Origin: Desulfovibrionaceae bacterium
GTDB lineage: Bacteria > Pseudomonadota > Gammaproteobacteria > Burkholderiales > Burkholderiaceae_C
Direction of reading: 5' to 3'
Length of the DNA stretch: 9,563 bases
Assembly: GCA_009778355.1 (NCBI GenBank)
Contig: WRJY01000265.1
Coordinates: 1-9,563, forward strand
A model generated the notes under the pieces. It had not been told where the DNA came from. It did not search any database and worked only from the letters and a program-made list of their open reading frames with translations. Both the position numbers and the translations under genes were made by a program. Positions 1 through 6,794 of this stretch are shown piece after piece. How positions within the stretch are numbered: position 1 is the first letter of the stretch; each line of letters opens with the position of its first letter.

Positions 1-271
1 CAAGTGGATCAAGCAACACCTGCGCATCAAGCGTTTCCTGGGTACCAGCGAGAATGCGGTGAAGACGCAAATCTGGTGCGCCGTGGCCACCTACGTGCTG
101 ATTGCCATCGTCAAGAAGGAGCTTCATCTGGATGCATCGCTCTACACTTGTCTACAGATCTTGTCGGTGTCGGTGTTCGAGAAAACCGAGATTTCATGCG
201 CCTTGCGGCCCGATCGCTCCCAAACTGAACCGCCCGACGCTGGTAACCAATTGATTTTGTTCGACTTTTAA
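1..271 (+). CDS. IS4-family transposase, C-terminal end (5' end outside window)
   Basis: The reading frame is open from the window edge (first full codon at base 2) to TAA at 269-271, giving about 89 residues. It begins KWIKQHLRIKRFLGTSENAV and ends NQLILFDF. I recognise this from memory as the C-terminal tail of a common proteobacterial group of IS4-family DDE transposases. The KWIK...RFLGTSENAV block sits just after the catalytic Glu region, and QLILFDF is the usual terminus. The catalytic D, D and E residues lie to the left of the window, so intactness cannot be judged. The enzyme would cut and paste its own insertion sequence. The stop codon lies just before a probable terminal repeat, as expected for a complete right end. 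The function of the neighbouring genes is not connected to it. Confidence 0.85.
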   Translation, partial: KWIKQHLRIKRFLGTSENAVKTQIWCAVATYVLIAIVKKELHLDASLYTCLQILSVSVFEKTEISCALRPDRSQTEPPDAGNQLILFDF

Positions 272-284
272 CCGGACACTACTG
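270..284 (+). repeat. Probable right terminal inverted repeat of the IS4-type element
   Basis: AACCGGACACTACTG directly follows the transposase stop. Read inward from the end it is CAGTAGTGTCCGGTT, which resembles terminal repeats I remember for this IS group. The left end is outside the window, so neither the partner repeat nor a target duplication can be checked. Confidence 0.5.
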
Positions 285-501
285 GAACTGCGTATGAACT
301 CCAACGTGTACCGCGCCCTTGGTACTCCCCTTTGCTCTCGGCGTGGATGGCCCGTATGTGCAGCTTTGTTGCGCTCAACCATCTTGCCGCTGCCATCATT
401 GCTTTGCGCAAAGTGCCACTGTTAATATAATTTACGGATAAGTTCTTAGTCTCACACGACACCCGGACGCTGAAAGCCGCGCTAAAATACGCAAACCCTG
501 T
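285..501 (+). promoter_or_regulatory. Gap between IS end and tRNA, with candidate tRNA promoters
   Basis: This stretch holds no recognisable intact gene. A perfect TATAAT at 426-431 has a weak TTGCGC 16 bp upstream (404-409), which would give a leader of about 64 nt before the tRNA. A second -10-like TAAAAT at 483-488 lies closer to the tRNA and suits a short tRNA leader, but I see no good -35 for it. Bases 272-430 are also open in the plus strand and encode a hydrophobic stretch ending RKVPLLI, possibly the tail of a gene cut off by the IS. Confidence 0.35.
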
Positions 502-577
<76 letters not shown>

Positions 578-589
578 CAAATCCCTGAA

Positions 590-629
590 AAATCAACGTC
601 TTACGCTTTGCGGTGTAAGGCGTTGATTT
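590..629. terminator. Strong 15-bp hairpin just behind tRNA-Ala
   Basis: Arms 590-604 and 615-629 pair over 15 bp with a single G-U, around a 10-nt loop. It begins 12 nt after the tRNA. On the plus strand only GCTTTGTG follows, a poor U tract. On the minus strand the stem runs into TTTTTC, so it is the better terminator for leftward transcripts. It may still stop or process the tRNA transcript. From 630 to 835 I see no gene and no convincing signal. Confidence 0.5.
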
Positions 630-835
630 GCTTTGTGATGCACGTTTTTGCGATGTATGTGTGCCAGATTTGTGCCAAGTTGCCCAGGGGGCCGTTGCTG
701 CGGAACACACGGCTTCGCTGACCGCTGCTGATAGACTGCTCTTGCCCGGTTGGTCTGGGCATCTGACACTGCGATGTCACACCCAAAAGGTCGGGCTTGA
801 GTGTTGGAAAGCTCTGCTGGCGAAAGGAGTCTGCT

Positions 836-1042
836 ATGGCAACCCACAACGCATTGAGGGCATTCGAGAGCTATCTTTTCAGCGACGAGTTCAAACGGGA
901 CGCCGACGCGGCTGTGGCTGATGCCATCGCCGAGAGCCGTGCCTTGGGGCTGCCCGTGGAGGGCTACCTGTTCGACTTGTCGCAATCCACCGGCCCGGCT
1001 GTTGACATCAAGGTTGAGTGCTCCCAGATCGGTGGCGTTTGA
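836..1042 (+). CDS. Small hypothetical protein (68 aa)
   Basis: ATG at 836 has a good Shine-Dalgarno sequence, AAGGAG, at 824-829, which decides this start over an upstream TTG in the same frame. The 68-residue product begins MATHNALRAFESYLFSDEFK. It is mostly charged and alanine-rich and looks helical in its first half (residues 5-50), with no signal peptide, membrane segment or cysteine pair that could act as a metal site. I do not recognise the family. The stop is one base before the ATG of the next ORF, so the two are probably cotranscribed. Both lie upstream of a conjugation-gene remnant, suggesting plasmid or ICE origin, but that is inference. The last about 20 residues could be a fusion tail left by rearrangement. 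Confidence 0.6.
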   Translation: MATHNALRAFESYLFSDEFKRDADAAVADAIAESRALGLPVEGYLFDLSQSTGPAVDIKVECSQIGGV

Positions 1043-1043
1043 T

Positions 1044-1307
1044 ATGAACATTGCTGCGAAGAAGCTCGCCGCCAACGTCGCCATGCAGGAGACGATTGCG
1101 GCACGCGTTGAGGCCATTCGTGAGGCCCACGCCAACAACCTGATCGAAAACATGGACGCTGGAAAGGACGTGCTGGATGCCACGTTGCAGCGCGCCCGCG
1201 AACCCATCAGCAATGAGGAGTTCACGCGCCGCGAGAAAGCCCTGTGGTTGCAGCGCCAACCGACTTTGGCCAGAAGTACATCGGCTACGCCGTGGGCACT
1301 GGCGTGA
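1044..1307 (+). CDS. Small hypothetical protein, 3' end fused out of frame into trbL remnant (87 aa)
   Basis: The ORF starts one base after the previous stop, with only a weak GGTGG-like ribosome site. Residues 1-72 (MNIAAKKLAANVAMQETIAA onward, to about LWLQRQ) form a coherent, charged and probably helical sequence that I cannot assign. From about base 1258 the same DNA, read one frame over, encodes the TrbL-like sequence. The last about 15 residues (PTLARSTSATPWALA) are therefore out-of-frame trbL translation and not native. The simplest reading is a gene whose 3' end was lost when a deletion joined it to the middle of trbL. Whether the truncated protein is made or works is unknown. Tight spacing with the 68-aa ORF suggests one operon. 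Confidence 0.5.
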   Translation: MNIAAKKLAANVAMQETIAARVEAIREAHANNLIENMDAGKDVLDATLQRAREPISNEEFTRREKALWLQRQPTLARSTSATPWALA

Positions 1308-1903
1308 AGCTCATGATGACCTACCTCATCATTGCCGTGGGCATGTCGATCACGGATCAATTTTCAGGTTTGCTCAAGAACACGTCGGCGGGCGACAACT
1401 TGCTGGTGAACGCACTTACCATCATGTCGGCATCCATGATCTTTGCCTTTCTGTGCTGGTCGATTCCAAAAACGGCGGCAGCCCTGATGTCTGGCGCTCC
1501 TGCATTGACCGCAGGTGGTGCGATCACGGGCGGTGTTGGCATGGCTGCGGCTGTTGTGGCAGGCGGCGCCATGCTTGCACAAGCTGGCAAGACTGGTGCA
1601 ACTGCTGCGTTGAATGCCGTGAAGGGTAGGGATGGAGCAGGGAACTTCAGTGGTCTTGCCTCTACCGCACAACTCGCGGGCGCGGACGGCAATCCCACCA
1701 GTGGCGCAGCCGTCAAGGGCTTGAGTGGATCTGGCAGTTCGAGTGGTGGTAACAGCGGAACCTCTGCCGCAAGCACGGCTATGAGTTGCACTGCGCGCTT
1801 CAGCGCAGCTCTTCTTATTTCAAATGGTAGAGCAGTCTGCAAAGTACACGGCGAAATTAGCGAAATCAGCGAAATTAGTGCCGCGACAAGCACTTGCGGC
1901 TGA
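1259..1903 (+). pseudogene. TrbL/VirB6-type conjugation membrane protein, internal and C-terminal fragment
   Basis: The frame reads TDFGQKYIGYAVGTGVKLMM, then two hydrophobic membrane segments (about VKLMMTYLIIAVGM and ALTIMSASMIFAFLCWSI), then a Gly/Ala-rich hydrophobic stretch and a Ser/Gly-rich tail. That order matches the second half of TrbL, the polytopic inner-membrane subunit (VirB6 counterpart) of P-type and ICE type IV secretion systems. The N-terminal half is missing. A GTG at 1244 could open the frame, but it lies in the neighbouring ORF's sequence. After about 1790 the protein becomes unlike TrbL, with a repeated EIS tract encoded by the 9-bp repeats. No other trb gene is in the window, so this is a relic. 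The family call is from memory of the motif pattern. Confidence 0.7.
1791..1820 (+). terminator. Possible intrinsic terminator at trbL scar
   Basis: CTGCGC (1791-1796) and GCGCAG (1803-1808) form a perfect 6-bp GC stem with a GCTTCA loop. The pyrimidine-rich CTCTTCTTATTT follows. The stem is short and the T tract is interrupted, so this is tentative. It sits where the TrbL-like sequence stops being recognisable. Confidence 0.35.
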
Positions 1904-1930
1904 TCGTCCCTGGCGAAACCAGCGAAAAAA
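1851..1930. repeat. Five 9-bp direct repeats (GCGAAANNA) around a hairpin
   Basis: Three head-to-tail copies occupy 1851-1877 (GCGAAATTA, GCGAAATCA, GCGAAATTA). Two more degenerate ones occupy 1913-1930 (GCGAAACCA, GCGAAAAAA). Between them, 1880-1900 can form a nested hairpin: GCCG/CGGC outside and CAAG/CTTG inside. The array ends 8 bp beyond the stop of the minus-strand operon. Tandem short repeats of this kind are typical of protein-binding arrays such as iterons, partition sites or recombination-accessory sites. The role here is inferred. No copy was seen at the right side of the window. Confidence 0.55.
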
Positions 1931-1938
1931 TCCCCGCG

Positions 1939-3300
1939 TTACCCAGTGACCAACCGGTACACCCGCAGCGGCGCGCCCGGCGCACCATCAGCGCGCTCAC
2001 CCCACTGCACGGCGATCTTCGGCGGTGTGGCCGCCAGCAGTTGCTCCAGACTGGCGTCGAGCCGCGCCTTGGGCACCTTGCCCCGGAAGCATTCGGCGCT
2101 GATCTGGCTGCGCGTGGCCTGCCCGCGTTCGCGGAGAAAGGCCAACACCCGGTTCGACAGTTCCAGCACCTGCGCGAACTTCGCTTCTTCCGCGGCGCTG
2201 ACGAACACGAAGCGCACGGACGCCGTGGCGTGCCGAATCCACGCCATCGCCGCGTCGATGTGCGGGGCGTCGATGTGGTTTTGCAGGTCGGCCAGCGCCA
2301 TCAGCATCGCCAGCCGCAACAGCATCGGAGCACGGCGTTCCAGCAGCGCGCCGATGACGCCGTCGCCGAGGTCGTCGTTCAGTTCGCCCCGGTAGAACTG
2401 GGCGTAGCGCCACTGCGCCTGCGGCGACAGTTCCATCCGCAGGTGGTCGCGCTCGCCGTGCCGGTCGGCGCGACCGAAGGCCAGCACTTCCAGTGTTCTG
2501 CGCGCCAGATGCTCGACCACGGCCTGCTGCGTTTCCTTCGGGAACGGCAGCATCCGCATGCGCTCGGCCCAGATCATCAGGAAGCGGTTGGCGAAGCCAT
2601 TGGTCAGTTCGCGCGCGCTCATCAGGCTGGTCAGTTCACCCGGCGAGATCGCGCCGCTCAGGCAAACGTGCGGGTCACTCGCGTAGAGCCGGTTCGACTT
2701 GGTGGCGGGTTTGAGATCGACGCCGTCCCAACAGTCGCGCAGCGCCGCCGACAGGGTGTTGCCGTCGCGCCGCCCCTGATGCAGCACGTTGGCGAATTCG
2801 GATTCGACCACCCACAGCCGCTTGTCCTCGATGGCCGATACGTCCTGCCGACCTTGCCGGTAGCCGTCGTGGATCAGCGCCGCCAGCCCTTCGCGCGTGG
2901 ACAGGCCGCCACGGTGAATCTGCGGCGCGAAGGTGTCGTCCATCACCCGCAGCGCCTGATCGATGCGCAACACCAGCGACACCGCGTCGCCCTTGCGGCC
3001 ACGGCCCGAACGTCCGATGTGCAGGCAGAACAGGCGCGCGTGGTGGCGGGTATTGCCGATGGGCAGGTACACGCCGCGCCCGACCGCGCAGGACAGGTAG
3101 GCCATGAAGTTGGCGGCGATGGCGTAGGCGTTGGTCTCCGTGCCGTCGCTGCCCGCGCGGGCAACGTCGCCGATCAGGCCGTGGAGGCAGGCGGGATTGG
3201 GCTGCGGCGCGTTGCGGTGCGCGGCCATCGCCGCCTCGCCGTGGTCGTCGTCGAGAAGCGGCGCGTTGGGTGATGGCGCGGTGGCATCGGCGACCCGCAT
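1939..3300 (-). CDS. P-loop ATPase of DUF3987 / primase-associated helicase type (453 aa)
   Basis: This is the last gene of the minus-strand operon. Its ATG directly abuts the TGA of the upstream ParB/RepB-like gene. A P-loop-like GRSGRGRKGD lies at about residues 96-105, corresponding to the G-x(4)-GRKG form seen in DUF3987-type ATPases, without a standard GKS/T. A Walker-B-like LWVVESEFA is at 162-170, NTLSAALRDCWDG at 181-193, a sensor-like SGAIS at 215-219 and NGFANRF at 234-240. These blocks in this order match primase/helicase-like AAA ATPases of plasmids and phages, recalled from memory. The protein lacks an obvious primase domain, so it is probably the ATPase part only. The tail (about 370-453) looks like a winged-helix DNA-binding region. 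Its role with ParB-like proteins and a recombinase is unknown, and a DNA-remodelling motor is the natural guess. Confidence 0.75.
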   Translation of the reverse strand: MRVADATAPSPNAPLLDDDHGEAAMAAHRNAPQPNPACLHGLIGDVARAGSDGTETNAYAIAANFMAYLSCAVGRGVYLPIGNTRHHARLFCLHIGRSGRGRKGDAVSLVLRIDQALRVMDDTFAPQIHRGGLSTREGLAALIHDGYRQGRQDVSAIEDKRLWVVESEFANVLHQGRRDGNTLSAALRDCWDGVDLKPATKSNRLYASDPHVCLSGAISPGELTSLMSARELTNGFANRFLMIWAERMRMLPFPKETQQAVVEHLARRTLEVLAFGRADRHGERDHLRMELSPQAQWRYAQFYRGELNDDLGDGVIGALLERRAPMLLRLAMLMALADLQNHIDAPHIDAAMAWIRHATASVRFVFVSAAEEAKFAQVLELSNRVLAFLRERGQATRSQISAECFRGKVPKARLDASLEQLLAATPPKIAVQWGERADGAPGAPLRVYRLVTG

Positions 3301-4185
3301 TCACTTTCCGTCCAGCGCCACGGTCTGGATGATGTTCTCGAACTCGGCCAGCACGTCGGGCTGGCGCTGCTTCAGGAAGCGGAACACCGCCTTGTTGTCG
3401 ATCAGCTTGCCGAGGTAGCCGCGTGCCAGCACGAGCAGCAGAACATCCTGCCCGTAGGACTTCTCGACCACCTTCAGTTGTCCTTGCAGGTTGCCCATTT
3501 CGCGCTCCATCTTGACCATCTGTTCTGCCGTGACGCCCGGCAGCTTCCGGGCGCGCTTCTCCCCCACCACCAAGTGCGGTGGCGTCGCCGCGAACAAGGC
3601 TTCGGCATAGGCGACCGTCATGTTGTTGGCCGTGAGCATCAGTTCCACGCATTCGACCTGTCTTGTCGGCTTCATTCGGCGCAGCACCGAGCCGAGGCCA
3701 GCGGAGAAATGTTGATCCTTCAGCATCTCGATGGCTTCCGGACAGATGCCGTCGAGCAGGCTCACTTTCTTGTGGATCAGGCTGACGTCCACGTTCAACG
3801 CCTTGGCCAGCCGCTCAGCCTTCATGCCGCGCTCGACGGCGCGCCGCAGCATCTGGTGCTCCTGGATCGAGGCGATGCGGTTGATCCGGTTGTTGTAGGT
3901 GTAGCTCTCGTCGTCCGTGGCGATCAGGCAGGGCGCGTCGGCGTAGCCGAGCTGTCGCAACGCCAGCAGGCGCATGTGCCCGTCGAGCAGGATGTGCTGG
4001 CCCGTCTTCTTGTCGGCTTTGCCCACGCTCAACGGCTCGATCATCCCGACGGCCTCCATCGAAGCGACGATCTGCTTGAACTTGCGCGAGGCATGCAGGC
4101 CCTCCGGCGGCTTGTGCGAAGGCAGAATCCGATCCAGCGCCAGCGTGATCGGCTCCGGGATGAAACCCAGTGGTGGCTGACTCAT
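3301..4185 (-). CDS. ParB-family protein with RepB-like C-terminal domain (294 aa)
   Basis: The start at 4185 (MSQPPLGFIP) is preferred over an ATG at 4206 because GGAGG lies 9 nt upstream and the ATGA overlaps the previous stop, a classic coupled start. Residues about 12-90 form a ParB/Srx-like domain with the nucleotide-pocket motif DGHMRLLAL at 68-76. The second ParB box, normally ENxxR, is degenerate (NNRINRIASIQ, 98-108). A helix-turn-helix follows at about 120-143 (AERLAKALNVDVSLIHKKVS). The C-terminal half, with a charged helix at about 219-245, resembles the RepB C-terminal domain of plasmid partition proteins. There is no ParA partner here. It probably binds DNA, perhaps heteromerically with the ParB encoded just upstream. 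CTP binding is uncertain given the degenerate box. Confidence 0.82.
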   Translation of the reverse strand: MSQPPLGFIPEPITLALDRILPSHKPPEGLHASRKFKQIVASMEAVGMIEPLSVGKADKKTGQHILLDGHMRLLALRQLGYADAPCLIATDDESYTYNNRINRIASIQEHQMLRRAVERGMKAERLAKALNVDVSLIHKKVSLLDGICPEAIEMLKDQHFSAGLGSVLRRMKPTRQVECVELMLTANNMTVAYAEALFAATPPHLVVGEKRARKLPGVTAEQMVKMEREMGNLQGQLKVVEKSYGQDVLLLVLARGYLGKLIDNKAVFRFLKQRQPDVLAEFENIIQTVALDGK

Positions 4186-5081
4186 GAGGCGTGACCTCCG
4201 CCCCAAATGCGCTCGGCCCGTTGCTTGGGCAGGGTGTCCAGTCCTTCGGCGCGCAGCAGATTGGAAAAATGCTCGTCGGCCAGCAACTGGCGCAGCGCCT
4301 CGATCACGAACAGCAGACGCTGCTGCGCGAATTCGGCCTTCTTGACCATCAGTTTCTGCCGTTCCACCTCGTGCTGGTAGTTGCGCACCAGGCTGGAAGT
4401 GGTCACGGCAGCGCCCTTGCGTGCGGGCCGGTGAGCCAGCGTTTTGCCGAGGGCGCTGCGCCGCTGGAGTACGCGCCGCGCCTGCATCAACTGCCCGCCG
4501 CGCAACTGGCCGCTTTCGTAGGCCTCCTGCAAGGCGGCCTGGACGGATTCCTCATCGCTTGCGCCCGCGATGGTGATGGCGACGTTGAGCGGAACCCTGC
4601 CAGCCTCGACGGCGGCCAGCAGACGTTCCTCGCCTTTCTCGAAGAGCAGCAGGATGCCCTTGATGTAGTCGAGGCTCAGGCCCGTCTTCTGGGCGATGAC
4701 GCGCCTGTCGTAACCTTGTTCACTCAACTGCTGGATGCTCATCAGCAATTCCAGCGCACTGTATTTCCGGCGGGCGATGTTCTCGGTCAGGCTCATGATG
4801 AAGGCGTCCTCATCGTTGACCGCGACGACCAGCGCTGGAATCTCCTTCTCGCCGAGCGACTTGAACGCCTTGAGCCTTCCTTCGCCACAGATCAGCAGGT
4901 AGCGCTTGCCATCCTCCAGATCGTCGCGCGGCGTGACCGTGACCGGCTTCTTCAGGCCGATCTTCTTGATGTTGCCGACGATCTCCTCGAACACACGGCC
5001 ATTGCGGTCGCGCGGGTTGAGCACGACGATCTGATCGACCGGGATCATCTGCAACGCGGTGGGGTGATGCGGTCTGGTCAT
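4182..5081 (-). CDS. ParB/Spo0J-family DNA-binding protein (299 aa)
   Basis: The ATG at 5081 overlaps the recombinase stop by ATGA, and its own TGA overlaps the next gene's ATG in the same way. The N-terminal ParB domain carries GEGRLKAF (66-73) and TENIARRKYSALE (99-111), which match the two conserved boxes that form the CTP pocket in ParB proteins. The central HTH is at about 125-145 (DRRVIAQKTGLSLDYIKGIL), as expected for parS-type binding. The C-terminal part, with a long charged helix at about 230-265, could mediate dimerisation. Length fits the family. In ordinary plasmids ParB works with the ParA ATPase at centromere-like sites, but none is present, so this looks like a ParB co-opted for a recombination or regulatory complex. 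That last step is inference. Confidence 0.88.
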   Translation of the reverse strand: MTRPHHPTALQMIPVDQIVVLNPRDRNGRVFEEIVGNIKKIGLKKPVTVTPRDDLEDGKRYLLICGEGRLKAFKSLGEKEIPALVVAVNDEDAFIMSLTENIARRKYSALELLMSIQQLSEQGYDRRVIAQKTGLSLDYIKGILLLFEKGEERLLAAVEAGRVPLNVAITIAGASDEESVQAALQEAYESGQLRGGQLMQARRVLQRRSALGKTLAHRPARKGAAVTTSSLVRNYQHEVERQKLMVKKAEFAQQRLLFVIEALRQLLADEHFSNLLRAEGLDTLPKQRAERIWGGGHAS

Positions 5082-6655
5082 GCTGCTCTCCGAATGCGGC
5101 TGCGCTCGGCCATGCCATAGAGGCCATCCAGGGTGTCGAAGCGGTAGCTTTCGAGTTCCAGGCCGTTGTGGTCGGCCAGATGGATGCCGCCTTGAACACG
5201 CGGACGACCGAAGTCCAGGCGCGGCAGCAGGTAGTAGTCGAGCGGTGACTGGTTCGTGTCGTCGAGCCGGACGGCGACGGTGATGTCGGGTGTCAGGCTG
5301 GTGTCGAAGCGCACCTTCCAGCGATGGCGGCCGTTGTCCAGCAACTGGCAGCGTGACAGCACCAGCGAGACGGTGAACTCGCGGTTGACGGTGAGCAGGT
5401 CGCTCGCCGGATCGCGCACCACCGCGCCGCCGACCTCGGCGATCATCCGTTCGGTCTGGCCGACGATCTCAGGGTGCAGGCGGCGCAGGAACTGGTTGAC
5501 CTCCAGATACTGATAGTCCCGATCCGGCGTGAAGCCGACCGTCTGGTAGGCGCGAATCAGGCTGCCGAAGCGGTGCGCGTAGGCCGCCGACGATGGCATG
5601 CCTTCCGCTTCGTCGATGATCAGGCCGGAGAGGTAGCCGTGCTGCTGGAACAGGCGGCGCAGCTTCTCGATCAGTTCGTCGTTGCTGAAGCGGTGTGCCC
5701 GTGCGCGCAGGATGCCCTGCGCCGTGTAAAACAGGTCGGACGGCACGATGCCCTCGAACGCGCCTTCCTTCTTGATCCACATCTCCGGCTGGTTCACGAC
5801 CCGTACCTTCTTGAGTTTGAAGGAGCGCCGGTTGTAGACGTTGTTGCCGATGTATTTTTCGTTGGAGAGGACTTCGCGCACCGTGGCACGTGTCCAGTCG
5901 CGCCCGAGGTCGGTTTGGATGCCCTTGGCGTTGAGTCGTTCGGCGATCTCCGATTCGAACAGCGCATCCTCGACGAACCAGCGGTAGATCTGGTTCACGA
6001 CCGCGACTTCGGCGTCCGGGCCGGGCTGCAGGATTACGCGATCGGTTTGCAGGCTCTTGTGCTCGCCGCGCGAAAGCTGCCCTTTCACCGAACCGGACTG
6101 GTCGATCAGCACGCGCCGCAGGCCGTAGCCCGCTGGCCCGCCTTGCCGAAAACCGAGTTCGATCAGGCGGCACTGGCCCGCGAACACCTTCGCGGAAAGC
6201 TCGCGGCTGTATTCGCCCGCCATCGCGCGCTTGACGCCTTTGACGATGGTGGACACGGGTGAGCCATCGTTCTCGAACTGCTCGGCGCAGTAGGCCACCT
6301 GAATCCCGGCGCGGCGGCAGATGTATTCGTAGTAGGCGCTCTCGTCGGCGTCTTGAAACCGGCCCCAGCGACTCACGTCATAGACGAGGATGATCTGGAA
6401 GTCGGCCTTGCCCGCCTGCACGTCGGCAATCAGTTGCTGAAGCGCCTGCCTGCCATCGATGCGCAGCCCGCTCTTGCCCTCGTCGGCGTAGGTGCGGACG
6501 ATCTCGATGTTGCGCCGGGCGGCGTACTCGCGGATTTTGTCGCCCTGGTTCTCCGTCGAGTACTGCTGGTGCTCGGTGGACATGCGCACGTACTGGGCGG
6601 CGCGGTACACCGGCCCTGACCCTGTCGGGCTTGGAGACGATTCGTTCGATTGCAT
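5078..6655 (-). CDS. Large serine recombinase (about 525 aa)
   Basis: The N-terminal resolvase domain starts at YRAAQYVRMSTEHQQYSTEN. The catalytic serine is in VRMSTE (about S26), and the conserved arginines are in SRWGR (95-99) and in the helix KRAMAGEYSRELSAK. The recombinase DNA-binding domain follows at about residues 168-286 (GGPAGYGLRR... WTRATVREVLSNEKYIGN). There is no Cys4 zinc ribbon, unlike phiC31- or Bxb1-type enzymes. Instead the C-terminal part carries PSSAAYAHRFGSLIRAYQ, resembling homing-endonuclease-associated repeats. The enzyme should catalyse integration, excision or inversion between att sites. The start is uncertain: ATG at 6655 has AGGG only 3 nt upstream, and GTG at 6667 adds four residues and has no clear ribosome site. 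It is the first gene of the coupled run with ParB, RepB-like and ATPase genes. Target sites are not visible. Confidence 0.9.
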   Translation of the reverse strand: MQSNESSPSPTGSGPVYRAAQYVRMSTEHQQYSTENQGDKIREYAARRNIEIVRTYADEGKSGLRIDGRQALQQLIADVQAGKADFQIILVYDVSRWGRFQDADESAYYEYICRRAGIQVAYCAEQFENDGSPVSTIVKGVKRAMAGEYSRELSAKVFAGQCRLIELGFRQGGPAGYGLRRVLIDQSGSVKGQLSRGEHKSLQTDRVILQPGPDAEVAVVNQIYRWFVEDALFESEIAERLNAKGIQTDLGRDWTRATVREVLSNEKYIGNNVYNRRSFKLKKVRVVNQPEMWIKKEGAFEGIVPSDLFYTAQGILRARAHRFSNDELIEKLRRLFQQHGYLSGLIIDEAEGMPSSAAYAHRFGSLIRAYQTVGFTPDRDYQYLEVNQFLRRLHPEIVGQTERMIAEVGGAVVRDPASDLLTVNREFTVSLVLSRCQLLDNGRHRWKVRFDTSLTPDITVAVRLDDTNQSPLDYYLLPRLDFGRPRVQGGIHLADHNGLELESYRFDTLDGLYGMAERSRIRRAA

Positions 6656-6663
6656 AGACCCTG

Positions 6664-6794
6664 TCACTTCGATGGTTGACGTTTCGGGTCTGCCGCTCCC
6701 TTCAATGGTTGCGCTGCAGCCGCCCAGCGGCGACCACGCACACGGTTGGAGTCGTTGCCATGCAGGATGTTCGAGAACCCGTTTGGAGGCGACG
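6664..6794 (-). other. Gap between zinc-protein gene and recombinase
   Basis: About 130 bp separate two genes of an otherwise tightly packed operon. I see no convincing promoter or terminator. One minus-strand frame stays open across it (from 6960 down to 6664, ending LKGAADPKRQPSK), but it has no good start or ribosome site and overlaps the zinc-protein gene. It may be the remains of a lost small gene or an untranslated leader for the recombinase. Confidence 0.3.

Noticed and set aside
593..1360. 255-codon minus-strand frame across the small ORFs
   Set aside because: No recognisable motifs, and the plus strand has a ribosome site and coherent small proteins plus TrbL sequence.
1851..1930. 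CRISPR array
   Set aside because: The repeats are 9 bp and directly abutting or irregularly spaced, with no spacers of uniform length and no cas genes.
1894..3273. A 459-codon plus-strand open frame opposite the ATPase gene
   Set aside because: It is a GC-rich antisense shadow: repetitive Arg/His/Gln/Val composition and no domains, while the minus strand has clear P-loop ATPase motifs.
2675..3652. Long minus-strand frame of 325 codons spanning two genes
   Set aside because: Arg/Ala/Gly-rich out-of-frame translation crossing the junction of two well-supported genes.
3301..5081. A conventional plasmid partition locus (parAB)
   Set aside because: No ParA-type ATPase is present; the adjacent ATPase has DUF3987-like motifs, not the deviant Walker A of ParA.
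4191..5120. 309-codon plus-strand frame opposite the ParB gene
   Set aside because: Antisense shadow of a gene with intact ParB boxes; no recognisable motifs.
5474..6262. 262-codon plus-strand frame opposite the recombinase
   Set aside because: Antisense shadow; the recombinase frame carries all catalytic motifs.
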